A DNA stretch of 64,000 nucleotides from JBHGXV01 sp041920505 (GTDB taxonomy: Bacteria > Bacillota > Bacilli > Brevibacillales > Brevibacillaceae), in assembly GCA_041920505.1 (NCBI GenBank), contig JBHGXV010000049.1, forward strand, positions 1-64,000, in the 5' to 3' direction. The position numbers and the translations under genes are program-made. Shown here in pieces: positions 17,342-25,558 of this stretch. The notes below the pieces were generated by a model, which ran no database searches, was not told the origin of the DNA, and worked only from the letters and a program-made list of their open reading frames with translations. Every line of letters starts with the position of its first letter. Position 1 is the first letter of the stretch.

Positions 17342-17386
17342 ATGAGCGCTTCTCTTAGACAAGATATGTGTTTGACCTTTCCGTAG
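17342..17386 (+). CDS. Possible 14-residue leader peptide
   Basis: An ATG 7-9 bases after AAAAGGAGTG opens a 14-codon frame (MSASLRQDMCLTFP) ending at TAG, 57 bases before the kinase start. The ribosome site is better than that of the kinase itself. It may be a true leader peptide or a relic; nothing in its composition points to classical amino-acid attenuation, and no terminator hairpin is obvious between it and the kinase. Confidence 0.35.
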   Translation: MSASLRQDMCLTFP

Positions 17387-17443
17387 GACAACGCCATCAC
17401 CCCTCACTCTGCCGGAAAAGAACGCGATGACGGAGTGATGGCC

Positions 17444-18367
17444 ATGCGTGAATACAGAAGTAAGTACGCGATCGGCGTGGATATTGGCGGAACCAAGACG
17501 GCTGTCGGCCTCATCGGCAGCGGCGGCGCCGTGCTCGCCTCCGAGACGATTCCCACAGACCCGCAACGCCCCCGGGCGGTGCTGGAGCGGGTGACGGCCG
17601 CGATCCGGCGGATGATGGACGCCTGTGGGCTGTCCGTCGCGGACGCCAAAGGGATCGGCATCGCCGCGCCAGGACCGTTGGACAACAGACAAGGGGTGCT
17701 GGTCTGCCCGCCCAATCTGCCGGGATGGCACGGATTTGCCCTAACCGATTACTTTCGCGACGCCTTGTCGCTGCCTGTCCGGCTGGAAAATGACGCCAAC
17801 GCGGCGGCCGTCGCGGAAAAATGGCTGGGCGCCGCCCGCGAAAATGACACGTTCATTTACATGACCATCAGCACCGGGATCGGCTCTGGCGTCTTCATCA
17901 ACGGCAAGCTGTTCAGCGGGGCAAGCGGCAACGCGGGAGACGCGGGCCACATCGTCCTCGACCCGTCGGGAGGGTTGTGCCGTTGCGGACAGCGGGGCTG
18001 TTTTGAACACCTGGCGTCGGGAACGGCGATCGCCCGCAGAGCCTCCGAACTCCTCGGCAAACCGTTGGCAACGCCTGAGGTGTTCGCTCTCTACCGACAG
18101 GGGCACCCTGCCGTCACCCGCCTGGTCGACGATGTGTTTACGACCATCGGCATGGGCTGTGTTGCCCTCATCAACCTGTTCGATCCGGAAAAACTGGTCA
18201 TCGGCGGCGGTGTCGCGCGTGTGGGAGAACCGCTGTTTACCGCCGTGCGGTCGTATGTCGCGACCCACGCGCTAAGTCCGTCGGGACGCCATATCCCCAT
18301 CGTTCCTTCGCGATTGCAGGAACAATCAGGCCTGATAGGAGCGGCCGCTTTCTTCTTCGTGTTGTAA
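17444..18367 (+). CDS. ROK-family sugar kinase (glucokinase-like)
   Basis: A 307-residue cytoplasmic hexose kinase. The ATP motif DIGGTKT is at about residues 14-20, GIGIAAPGPLD and the catalytic ENDANAAAVAE follow, and the ROK zinc cluster is present as CRCGQRGCFEHLASG. The motif set fits GlcK-type glucokinase; several ROK kinases also accept mannose or fructose, and its place directly before mannose-6-phosphate isomerase makes mannose a reasonable second substrate. The ATG at 17444 has the best spacing (8 bases) to GGAG; GTG at 17435 and ATG at 17438 lie on top of the site. It is probably co-transcribed with the isomerase 77 bases downstream. Confidence 0.88.
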   Translation: MREYRSKYAIGVDIGGTKTAVGLIGSGGAVLASETIPTDPQRPRAVLERVTAAIRRMMDACGLSVADAKGIGIAAPGPLDNRQGVLVCPPNLPGWHGFALTDYFRDALSLPVRLENDANAAAVAEKWLGAARENDTFIYMTISTGIGSGVFINGKLFSGASGNAGDAGHIVLDPSGGLCRCGQRGCFEHLASGTAIARRASELLGKPLATPEVFALYRQGHPAVTRLVDDVFTTIGMGCVALINLFDPEKLVIGGGVARVGEPLFTAVRSYVATHALSPSGRHIPIVPSRLQEQSGLIGAAAFFFVL

Positions 18368-18444
18368 AGCACCTCTTCTTTCCACCTCATAAACCTTTTC
18401 TGTTCAAATTAAACCTGGGTTCCATTTGTAGGGAGAAGCGATTT

Positions 18445-19440
18445 ATGAAGGCGTATCCTGTACGTTTCTCGCCAATTGCCAAAGAACGACCGTGGGGCGG
18501 TCACGGGCTGAAAGCCTGGTTTCAGGTGACGGCCGCCCAACCGATCGGCGAATACTGGGTGGTGTCCGGGCATCCCGACGCGCCCAGCGTCGTGGCGAAC
18601 GGCCCCCTTGCCGGACGCACGCTTACGGACCTGACCCGGGATCATCCGGACGCCTATCTGGGACAATCCCCTCAGCCGCGATTTCCGCTGCTGATCAAAT
18701 TTATCGAGGCGGCGGACGACCTGTCCGTCCAGGTGCATCCGGATGACCGCTACGCTCTTGAAAACGAGGGAGATTACGGGAAAACCGAGGCGTGGTACAT
18801 CCTCGATCACCAACCGCAGGCGCACGTGATCCTCGGTCACTTGTTTTCCGACAAAGAGCAGTATCTGCGGGCGGTAGCGGAGAATCGCGTGTGCGACTAT
18901 CTGCGCAGGCGCCGCATCGCCCGTGACGAGGTGGTGTACATCCCTTCGCGGACCCTGCACGCGCTGACGGCGGGCACCACCCTGATCGAGATCCAGCAAA
19001 CGTCGGACGTCACCTACCGGGTGTACGATTGGGACCGTGTCGACGAGCACGGCAACCGGCGCGAGCTGCACATCGAAAAAGCGGCAGACGTGATACAGTT
19101 CGGCCAGGAGGCGTCGGAGCCAAACGGAACGGCGGATCGCCGCCTGCTCTGTGAATCAGACCGTCACAGACACGAGCACCTGCTCACCTGCCCGTACTTT
19201 TCGCTGGAGAAACTGGAGCTGGAAAGCGGGATGTGGGAGAGCGGATTGGGGCGGTCGGGCAACCCGGACGTGCTGATCGTGGCCGACGGGGAAGGGGTTC
19301 TGTACGGGGAGCCAGGCACGGAACCGCTGTCGCTCAAACGGGGGGATGCTCTGCTCGTCCCGGCCACGACGGAGCGCTACCGCGTCGAAACCGGCTCCCG
19401 CCTCCGCCTGTTGCGCACATATTACTGGTACAATCGCTGA
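18445..19440 (+). CDS. manA: Class I mannose-6-phosphate isomerase
   Basis: Interconverts mannose-6-phosphate and fructose-6-phosphate. The 331-residue protein has the type I short-form layout. Zinc ligands fit SVQVHPDD (Gln96, His98), the glutamate in GKTEAWY and the histidine in SRTLHALTAG; the catalytic arginine lies in the cupin barrel TYRVYDWDR. The ATG is 9 bases after AGGGAG. Together with the phosphomannomutase and nucleotidyltransferase encoded on the other strand it completes the route from fructose-6-P to a mannose nucleotide. It is followed by a terminator that serves both strands, where it converges with the GH130 gene. Confidence 0.93.
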   Translation: MKAYPVRFSPIAKERPWGGHGLKAWFQVTAAQPIGEYWVVSGHPDAPSVVANGPLAGRTLTDLTRDHPDAYLGQSPQPRFPLLIKFIEAADDLSVQVHPDDRYALENEGDYGKTEAWYILDHQPQAHVILGHLFSDKEQYLRAVAENRVCDYLRRRRIARDEVVYIPSRTLHALTAGTTLIEIQQTSDVTYRVYDWDRVDEHGNRRELHIEKAADVIQFGQEASEPNGTADRRLLCESDRHRHEHLLTCPYFSLEKLELESGMWESGLGRSGNPDVLIVADGEGVLYGEPGTEPLSLKRGDALLVPATTERYRVETGSRLRLLRTYYWYNR

Positions 19441-19447
19441 CCCATAC

Positions 19448-19498
19448 AAAAGCATCCGAGCCGCTCGCGCCATGTGTGCGAACGGCTTCGGATGCTTT
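19448..19498. terminator. Bidirectional terminator between manA and the GH130 gene
   Basis: AAAGCATCCGAGCCG and CGGCTTCGGATGCTTT pair with one bulged base. A-tracts and T-tracts on both flanks allow it to end both converging transcripts. Confidence 0.8.
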
Positions 19499-19523
19499 CT
19501 TTGGTTATGGGGAAAACCGAGGC

Positions 19524-20468
19524 TCAGGAGGCGGGCAGCGTGGCGACGCCAATGCGGGAATCGGCCATCCCGTAGTACAGGTACCAGGTGTTGCGGAAGT
19601 GGACCAGCCCTTCGGCAAACACGACGAAGTCGATCTGCCCGCTCGTTTCATCTTCCGTGCACGGTTCAAAAAACGGCGTTTCCGTCCGTTTGACGATCTT
19701 CGTCGGATCTTCCAGCGAAAACAACACCTGGCCGAGCGAATAGTAGGCTTTGCCGCGATGCGGCCCATCCAGAATCGTGCGGGCGGCGTTGTAAATGAGA
19801 AGGATGCCGTCATCCGTGACGATCGGCGACGGCCCGGGTTCGATCAAGAGACTGTCGAACGCCTCGGGATCGGTGCGGCGGCGCATGACCGGCGTCTCGT
19901 GCGGGTGCCAGCGAATTCCGTCGTCGGAAAACGCCGCCCAGATATCCGTGTCGCCAAAATACATGACGTAGCGGCCATTGATCTTGCCGGGCACGATGGC
20001 GCCTGACTTGCTCCATTCGTAGCGGGGCCCCTTGTCCCAGCCGGGAAAGAGCACACCGTGTTTTTCCCAGGAGAGCAAGTCGGTGGACGTCGCCAGACAC
20101 AACCTGGCCGTTTTGCCGTCGTACGCCGTGTAGGTCAAATAGTACATCCCGTCCAGACAGGTGATGCGCGGGTCTTCGCAGCCGCCGGGCGTCTCGTACC
20201 GCTCGGTCGGGCCGATCACCGGCTCCGCTTTGCGCACGAAGCAGATCCCGTCCGTACTGACCGCGAGCCCGATGCGCGACGTGCCGTTCCACTGGCCCGG
20301 CCCGCTGTTGTCCTCGGCGCGGTATAACAGGTAGACGTTGTTCCCCTTGACGATTGCCGTCGGGTTGAACAGATCTTTCGCTTCCCAGGCGTTCCCCTGG
20401 GGCAAGAGAATCGGATTGCGGCGGTGCCGTTGAAACGGCCCCAGCGGAAAGGATACGGTTCGAGGCAT
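19524..20468 (-). CDS. GH130-family beta-mannoside phosphorylase-like enzyme
   Basis: Five-bladed propeller glycosidase of family GH130, 314 residues, without a signal peptide. The catalytic acid is the aspartate of GGCEDPR (Asp99), preceded by LYRAED and SRIGLAVS and followed by GPRYEWSKSG and the C-terminal YYGMADSRIGVA. Most members phosphorolyse beta-mannosides and release mannose-1-phosphate; a few are hydrolases. The basic residues that hold phosphate in phosphorylases (Arg in LYRAED and SRIG, Lys in WSKSG) are present, favouring phosphorolysis. Natural linkage cannot be read. It is the last gene of a minus-strand cluster, and a cytoplasmic enzyme here would feed mannose-1-P straight to the neighbouring mutase. 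Confidence 0.85.
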   Translation of the reverse strand: MPRTVSFPLGPFQRHRRNPILLPQGNAWEAKDLFNPTAIVKGNNVYLLYRAEDNSGPGQWNGTSRIGLAVSTDGICFVRKAEPVIGPTERYETPGGCEDPRITCLDGMYYLTYTAYDGKTARLCLATSTDLLSWEKHGVLFPGWDKGPRYEWSKSGAIVPGKINGRYVMYFGDTDIWAAFSDDGIRWHPHETPVMRRRTDPEAFDSLLIEPGPSPIVTDDGILLIYNAARTILDGPHRGKAYYSLGQVLFSLEDPTKIVKRTETPFFEPCTEDETSGQIDFVVFAEGLVHFRNTWYLYYGMADSRIGVATLPAS

Positions 20469-20587
20469 GTAGTCATCCCCTCCTGCGCAAATCTGTCAGT
20501 TCCTATTTTATCAGGCGGCGAAAAAGAAAAAACCAACAGGCGAAGCACGATCCGCCTGTTGGCCGCACACATTCCCGATCGATCTCG

Positions 20588-22009
20588 TCACCACGGAATC
20601 GTCAGGCCGGGGCTCGCCTCCGTAAGCGCCCGCTCCATCTGCCGTTTGATCCGCTCCAATCCCTCGGCCGTTTTCGACTCCGCACGCAACACCAGGATCG
20701 GCTGCGTGTTGGAACTGCGCACCAGTCCCCATCCGTCGGCAAACAACACGCGCACCCCGTCGACGTCGATCAGCTTGTGATCCGAGGCGAAGAAGGCCTT
20801 TACGCGGGACAGGATCTCCGCCTTTTTCCCCTCCTCGCACGGCACGCGCGTCTCCGGCGTCGCCTGATAGACCGGCACGTCGGCAAACAATTCGGACAGC
20901 GTCCGGTCGCTGTGGGAGAGAATCCGAAGCAGCCGCCCGGCGGCGTACAGCGCGTCGTCATAGCCGAAATACTCGTCCCTAAAAAACAGGTGCCCGGACA
21001 TCTCGCCGGTGAACGGCGTCTGTATCCATTTCATCGTCGCCTTGATATGGGAGTGGCCCGTGCGGTGGAAGAACGGTTTGCCGCCCAGCCGTTCAATCTC
21101 TTCCACCAGCGCCTGCGAACACTTCACCTCAACAATCGCCTGCGTACCCGGATACTTGGGCAGGATTTCCCGCCAGAAGAGGATCATCAACTGGTCGCCC
21201 CACAAGATCCTGCCTTGCTCGTCGACGACGCCAAGCCTGTCACCGTCGCCGTCAAAGGCGATCCCCAGATCGGCCCCCGTGTCCCGTACGGCGGCGATCA
21301 GATCCCGCAGGTTTTTCGGATCGACCGGATCGGGATGGTGATGGGGAAAGTCGGGATTCGACTCACAGTACAGCGGCACCACCTCGCAGCCCCACGCCGC
21401 CAGCGCCTTGGGCACAAACGGAGAGGGCGTCCCGTTGCCGCAGTCGGCCACGACTTTCAGCTTGCGCGGCCCCAGCTTGATTTTGTCCGCAAGCATCGCC
21501 AGGTAGGGCTGTTCGATGTCGTACCGGGTGAGCCGCTCGCTATCCCAAGAAAACGCCGCAGGCAACGCTTCCGTCTCGCAAAGGCGTTGCATGTCGGCTT
21601 TGAGCGACTGGATCGCCTCGCCGTAGATGGTCGTTTTGTCCATCGCAATCTTGAAGCCGTTTTCGTCCCCCGGATTGTGGCTTGCGGTAATCATCAGGCC
21701 GCAGGGAATGTCCAGGTGCTCCAGTGCGAAGTAAAACATCGGCGTCGTCACTACGCCAATATCAATCACCCGGCACCCGGCGGTGTGCAGGCCGGCGATG
21801 AGGGCCTGGTGCAACTCGGGCGACGACTTGCGGTTGTCCCGGCCGACCACCACCTGCTCTGCGCCCGAAGCCTTTACCTGGCCGCCGAACGCTCTGCCCA
21901 ACCAGTAGCCAAACGGCTGGCTGATTTCCTCACCCGCCTTGCCGCGAATGTCATACTCTCGAAACACGTGTGAAGCAATTCCGTTTGCCTGTTTAACCGG
22001 CACAGACAT
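20588..22009 (-). CDS. Phosphomannomutase/phosphoglucomutase
   Basis: Alpha-D-phosphohexomutase that moves phosphate between positions 1 and 6 of mannose or glucose, 473 residues. The phosphoserine loop is TASHNPG with Ser110, the magnesium loop is DGDGDRLG, the sugar loop is GEMSGHLFF and the phosphate-binding loop near the C-terminus reads RSSNTQP. The GEMSGH form is shared by enzymes that accept both sugars. ATG 22009 follows GGAGG by 9 bases and overlaps the end of the upstream gene by 17 bases, so translation is coupled. It bridges ManA and the nucleotidyltransferase in the cluster. Confidence 0.92.
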   Translation of the reverse strand: MSVPVKQANGIASHVFREYDIRGKAGEEISQPFGYWLGRAFGGQVKASGAEQVVVGRDNRKSSPELHQALIAGLHTAGCRVIDIGVVTTPMFYFALEHLDIPCGLMITASHNPGDENGFKIAMDKTTIYGEAIQSLKADMQRLCETEALPAAFSWDSERLTRYDIEQPYLAMLADKIKLGPRKLKVVADCGNGTPSPFVPKALAAWGCEVVPLYCESNPDFPHHHPDPVDPKNLRDLIAAVRDTGADLGIAFDGDGDRLGVVDEQGRILWGDQLMILFWREILPKYPGTQAIVEVKCSQALVEEIERLGGKPFFHRTGHSHIKATMKWIQTPFTGEMSGHLFFRDEYFGYDDALYAAGRLLRILSHSDRTLSELFADVPVYQATPETRVPCEEGKKAEILSRVKAFFASDHKLIDVDGVRVLFADGWGLVRSSNTQPILVLRAESKTAEGLERIKRQMERALTEASPGLTIPW

Positions 22010-23105
22010 ATGCTTGCACCTCCGCATTGAGATAGATCACTTCTGTCAGCAAGTACGAGAGGGTGGATTCCGCACCGCGATTCCAGTTGACCCCCTCTGG
22101 TGTCAATGCGTCGCAACAACTGCCGTCCTGCGGGTCGGCGAGCGGCGTCTTGTGGTCGTTCTCGCCCAAAAACCAGGCGCGGCACCTCTCCACGACACGC
22201 CGGTACACAGGTGTTTTCAGCACCCGGTACGCCTCGGAAGCGGCCAACGCCAGCTTCATCACCTCAAGCGGCTGCTGATCCCACTGACTGGCATGTTCGG
22301 GGCCGCACCAGCCCTTGTTGCCGATGGGACGCAACCATCCCTCGGGCGCTGTCATTTTTTCGATCAAAAAGTCGAGGCTGTCTCGGGCCGCCGTGAGGGT
22401 CTCGCCGCGCCCCGTCACCTCATAGGCGAAAAACAGCGCCCAGGGCAACAGGCCGTTGCCGTAGGTGAGCAAGGATTCGAACCAGCGCCAGCCCGGCCGT
22501 GCCTGTTGCCGGTAAAGCGCGACCAGTTCCCGTTCCCAGACGTCGATCAACGCCCGCGCCTCGCCTTCGAGCTTCGGCCAGACGGTGCTGTCCGCCGCCT
22601 TTTTTCCTTCGCGCAGGATCAGGCTGCACGCGGCAAGCGCATACGACCGGCCGCGCGGGTAAACGAGCGAGCGGCTTTTCGGCAGCGCCTTGGCGAACAT
22701 CGCCTCCGCGACGCGCCGTTTCCCCGGCTGCGGCAGATAGAGCGCGGCGTTGGCGCACGCCCACATGGACCGGCCCAGGCAGTCGTCGGAGGGGTGTTCT
22801 GGCTCCGGCAGCCGGTTGTACCCGATGTTGTTGTGAAAATGGCCGTCCGCGCGCTGCCCCCACAACAGAAACGCCAGATAGACGTCGGTCAATCGCTCCA
22901 AGGCCTCCAGGGCCTCCCGTTCCGCTTCCGTCACCGCTTCCAAACGGCTCGCGAAGTACCGCGACCATTCCACGCACACCCAAAGCGCGCGGGCGTTGTC
23001 ATCCGTGGTATAGCCCTCGTGACGGCGCGGAATCAACCCCAGGCAATGTTCCAGCAAACCGGTGTCGTCCGTCATGCGTTGCAAATGGCGAAAAGAGTGA
23101 GTCAC
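21993..23105 (-). CDS. Glycosidase-like (alpha/alpha)-barrel protein of unknown activity
   Basis: A 370-residue soluble protein, helical throughout, with repeated motifs RHEGYTTDDNARAL near the start and HNNIGYNR, DDCLGRSMWA, YGNGLLPWALFF and ESTLSYLLTEVIY later. The regular spacing of helix pairs looks like an (alpha/alpha)6 toroid as in many glycosidases. I recognise the TTDDNARAL signature as one that travels with GT4 glycosyltransferases and GH130 genes in other bacteria, but no activity is known to me. The acidic TTDD and DDCLGR segments could be catalytic. GTG start, 8 bases after GGGGGGAA, just behind the transferase gene; it overlaps the mutase by 17 bases. Confidence 0.7.
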   Translation of the reverse strand: MTHSFRHLQRMTDDTGLLEHCLGLIPRRHEGYTTDDNARALWVCVEWSRYFASRLEAVTEAEREALEALERLTDVYLAFLLWGQRADGHFHNNIGYNRLPEPEHPSDDCLGRSMWACANAALYLPQPGKRRVAEAMFAKALPKSRSLVYPRGRSYALAACSLILREGKKAADSTVWPKLEGEARALIDVWERELVALYRQQARPGWRWFESLLTYGNGLLPWALFFAYEVTGRGETLTAARDSLDFLIEKMTAPEGWLRPIGNKGWCGPEHASQWDQQPLEVMKLALAASEAYRVLKTPVYRRVVERCRAWFLGENDHKTPLADPQDGSCCDALTPEGVNWNRGAESTLSYLLTEVIYLNAEVQAYVCAG

Positions 23106-23120
23106 GCACGATTCCCCCCG

Positions 23121-24314
23121 CTAGCGCACCGGAGCTGCTCCTGCATGGACGGCCACCGTTTGCGCGTGCACCGACGCTGCCGTTTTGGCGGTTTCTGTAA
23201 ACAGTCGGACGTGTTGTTCTCCGACACGCGGCCAGTGCATCGCCTCGCCGATCGTGCGGATGTGTTGTTCCCATTCGCCAAGACGATTGGGCTTAGCCAA
23301 ACATTCCAGCAGTTTCTCCGCCCACAGGGACTCCTGTTCGTACGGGATTAACAACTCCTCGTGTCCGGCGAGCAGGTCCTGGGCATAGCTGTACGGGGTG
23401 CTGAGAACCGGCCGCCCCAATCCGACGGCGTACGCCAAGGTCCCGCTGGTAATCTGCTGCACCCCCGGATACGGCGTAATGTACAGATCGCAGGCGGTCA
23501 GATAGGTGACCAACTCCTCCTCGTCGACGTAGCGGTCAATCATCACGACGTGCTCCTTAAGTCCCTTCTCGCGGATGATCGCCTGCAATTGCTCGCGGTA
23601 TGACTCGCCCTCCCGCTTTTTCACCTCCGGATGGGTCTGGCCAACAATGGCGTACAGCACCTCAGGAACCGCTTTGCTTACTGCGGGCAGCGTTTTTAGC
23701 ACCAGCTCGATCCCCTTGCCCCGGCTTAACAGTCCGAAGGTCATCAGCACTTTGCGGCCGCTCCACCCGAGTTGTTCGCGATACCGCTCGCGATGCTCGG
23801 TACGGGGCAACGGCGCACCGTGCGGAATGAACCCCAGCTTCTCCTTGTCCAGATCGAAGGCGTTTTGCACATACGAAATCGCCTTGCGGTTCATCACGAC
23901 GATCCGGTCGCTCTTATCGGCAATTGCCCGTTGGATGGAACGGTACGGCTCCGGCGGCTGTTCAAACACGGTGTGAAACGTGGTGATGAGCGGCTTGCGC
24001 AAATAGCGGACGAAGTCAATGACGTACTCGCCCGCTTCGCCGCCGAAAATCCCGAACTCGTGCTGCAGCGACACCACGGAGACGTCGCTTGCGTTGAGCG
24101 CTTCCGCCATTCGGCGGTACGCGTCCCGATCGTCCTTAACAAGCGTCCAGACGTCTTCATTCGGCTTTTGATCGTCACGGTCAAGAAGCGCGATCACCAG
24201 GTCGGGCTGTGGCCACGTTTTGGCCGCCGCCACGCTCTCCCGCAAGTGATGGGTGTATGTAGCCAGACCGCACTTTTTCGGCAGATACGTGCTGACGTAG
24301 GCGACGCGGTTCAT
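23121..24314 (-). CDS. GT4-family glycosyltransferase
   Basis: Retaining GT-B glycosyltransferase, 397 residues. The N-terminal acceptor domain begins VAYVSTYLPKKCGLATYT, and the donor domain carries LMTFGLLSRGKGIELVLKTLP and a segment IPHGAPLP before it. The usual EX7E donor motif is replaced by YPGVQQITSGTLAYAVGLG, so the first glutamate is absent; this variant is characteristic of a GT4 subgroup. The donor is probably the nucleotide sugar made by the gene upstream, GDP-mannose if that enzyme is a mannose-1-P guanylyltransferase. ATG 24314 shares four bases with the upstream stop (ATGA) and follows GGGGGAG. No membrane segment, so it acts in the cytoplasm. Confidence 0.88.
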   Translation of the reverse strand: MNRVAYVSTYLPKKCGLATYTHHLRESVAAAKTWPQPDLVIALLDRDDQKPNEDVWTLVKDDRDAYRRMAEALNASDVSVVSLQHEFGIFGGEAGEYVIDFVRYLRKPLITTFHTVFEQPPEPYRSIQRAIADKSDRIVVMNRKAISYVQNAFDLDKEKLGFIPHGAPLPRTEHRERYREQLGWSGRKVLMTFGLLSRGKGIELVLKTLPAVSKAVPEVLYAIVGQTHPEVKKREGESYREQLQAIIREKGLKEHVVMIDRYVDEEELVTYLTACDLYITPYPGVQQITSGTLAYAVGLGRPVLSTPYSYAQDLLAGHEELLIPYEQESLWAEKLLECLAKPNRLGEWEQHIRTIGEAMHWPRVGEQHVRLFTETAKTAASVHAQTVAVHAGAAPVR

Positions 24315-25354
24315 GCGTTTCTCCCCCCTGCCACGCGGTTCATCACCGCTTCGTACAAGATGTGACTGGAATCCAGTTCCAGTCCGTACCCGAAAATGCA
24401 GCGGTTCAACTGGGCCTCGTTGTGCACTTTGCAGCCGTTCCACAGGATCGTCTCGGACAGGCGCGTGTGCTTGCCGATCTCGCAACCGTCGCCAATCACG
24501 GCGTACGGGCCGATCACGCTCCGCTCGCCGATGTGTACCCGTTTGCCGATCAGCACGGGCGGAACGAACAAGACTCCGGCCCCCACCTGGGTTCCTTCGC
24601 CGATCCAGATGCCCTTGCCCTGCTCCTTTCCGTCAAGCGGCAGCTTGCATGTTCGGTCCAGCAGGTCCCAGTGCAATTTGCGGTACCGCTGCGTGGTGCC
24701 CATGTCCATCCAGTAGCCGTCGATCGTCTTGCCGTACACCCCCAGGTTTTGGGCAATCAACAGCGGGAAGGTTTCTTTTTCCACGGACACTTCCCGATCC
24801 TTGGGAATCCAGTCGAGCACGCTCTTCTCCATCACGTAGAGACCGGCATTGATCCGATTGGACGGAGCCTGATCGCGCGGCGGCTTTTCCACGAACTCGA
24901 TGATCCGTCCGTCCGGCGTCTGGCGCACCACCCCGTACTGGGAAGGATCGTCCACCTCCGTCAGACCAATCGTGACCGCACCGCCGTGTTGGAGATGAAA
25001 GTCAAACAGCGGCAGAATCGCCACTTCGTGGATAATGTCGGCATTGACCACGAGGAAGCGGTCGCCCAAAAGCGCCTCCGCGTTTTTGATCGCACCCGCC
25101 GTCCCCAGCAACGTCTGCTCCACGGCGTAGTCGATTCGCACGCCAAAGGCGCTGCCGTCGCCAAAGTGGCGCTGGATCATGTCCGGATAATGTTTGACGG
25201 CAATTACGAATTCCGAGATGCCTTGTTGCTTCAAATGCAAGACCAGATGCTCCAGCCAGGGCCGGTTTCCCACAAGGGCCATAGGCTTGGGCAAATTTTC
25301 CGTTAACGGTCTCAAACGCGTACCTAATCCTCCTGCTAATAACAGAGCTTTCAT
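24311..25354 (-). CDS. Sugar nucleotidyltransferase, mannose-1-phosphate guanylyltransferase-like
   Basis: Forms an NDP-sugar from a sugar-1-phosphate. The 347-residue protein starts MKALLLAGGLGTRLRPLT, the pyrophosphorylase signature, with the sugar-phosphate lysine in ENLPKPM, the metal loop VVNADII and EKPP near 170. From about residue 245 a left-handed beta-helix of hexapeptide repeats follows (IGEGTQVGAGVLFVPPVLIG). This resembles eukaryote-type GDP-mannose pyrophosphorylase and bacterial glucose-1-P thymidylyl/uridylyltransferases alike; the base and sugar cannot be fixed by eye, but manA and a mutase next door favour mannose. First gene of the minus-strand cluster; ATG about 10 bases from GGAGGG. 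Confidence 0.83.
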   Translation of the reverse strand: MKALLLAGGLGTRLRPLTENLPKPMALVGNRPWLEHLVLHLKQQGISEFVIAVKHYPDMIQRHFGDGSAFGVRIDYAVEQTLLGTAGAIKNAEALLGDRFLVVNADIIHEVAILPLFDFHLQHGGAVTIGLTEVDDPSQYGVVRQTPDGRIIEFVEKPPRDQAPSNRINAGLYVMEKSVLDWIPKDREVSVEKETFPLLIAQNLGVYGKTIDGYWMDMGTTQRYRKLHWDLLDRTCKLPLDGKEQGKGIWIGEGTQVGAGVLFVPPVLIGKRVHIGERSVIGPYAVIGDGCEIGKHTRLSETILWNGCKVHNEAQLNRCIFGYGLELDSSHILYEAVMNRVAGGRNA

Positions 25355-25466
25355 CGGCAACCATCCCTCCATTCAAATTGCTTGATCGCAGCAAAAGGAA
25401 ACGATGATTGGAATCGGTTCTATTGTTAGCACTCGTTTAATTAGGCTGCTAATACATCATGATAAA

Positions 25467-25496
25467 AGGCTATTCTTGCCATTTCAAGAATAGCCT
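25467..25496 (-). terminator. Terminator of the glycerate operon
   Basis: Perfect 12-bp stem AGGCTATTCTTG / CAAGAATAGCCT with a 6-base loop and TTTT on the minus strand, 60 bases after the glycerate dehydrogenase stop. It insulates the sugar cluster from the glycerate genes. Confidence 0.88.
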
Positions 25497-25558
25497 GCGG
25501 CGATAATCGCCGAAATTGTGGAAAAGTCCGCTATTTTTCTGTTCTTTTTCCGTGTTTT

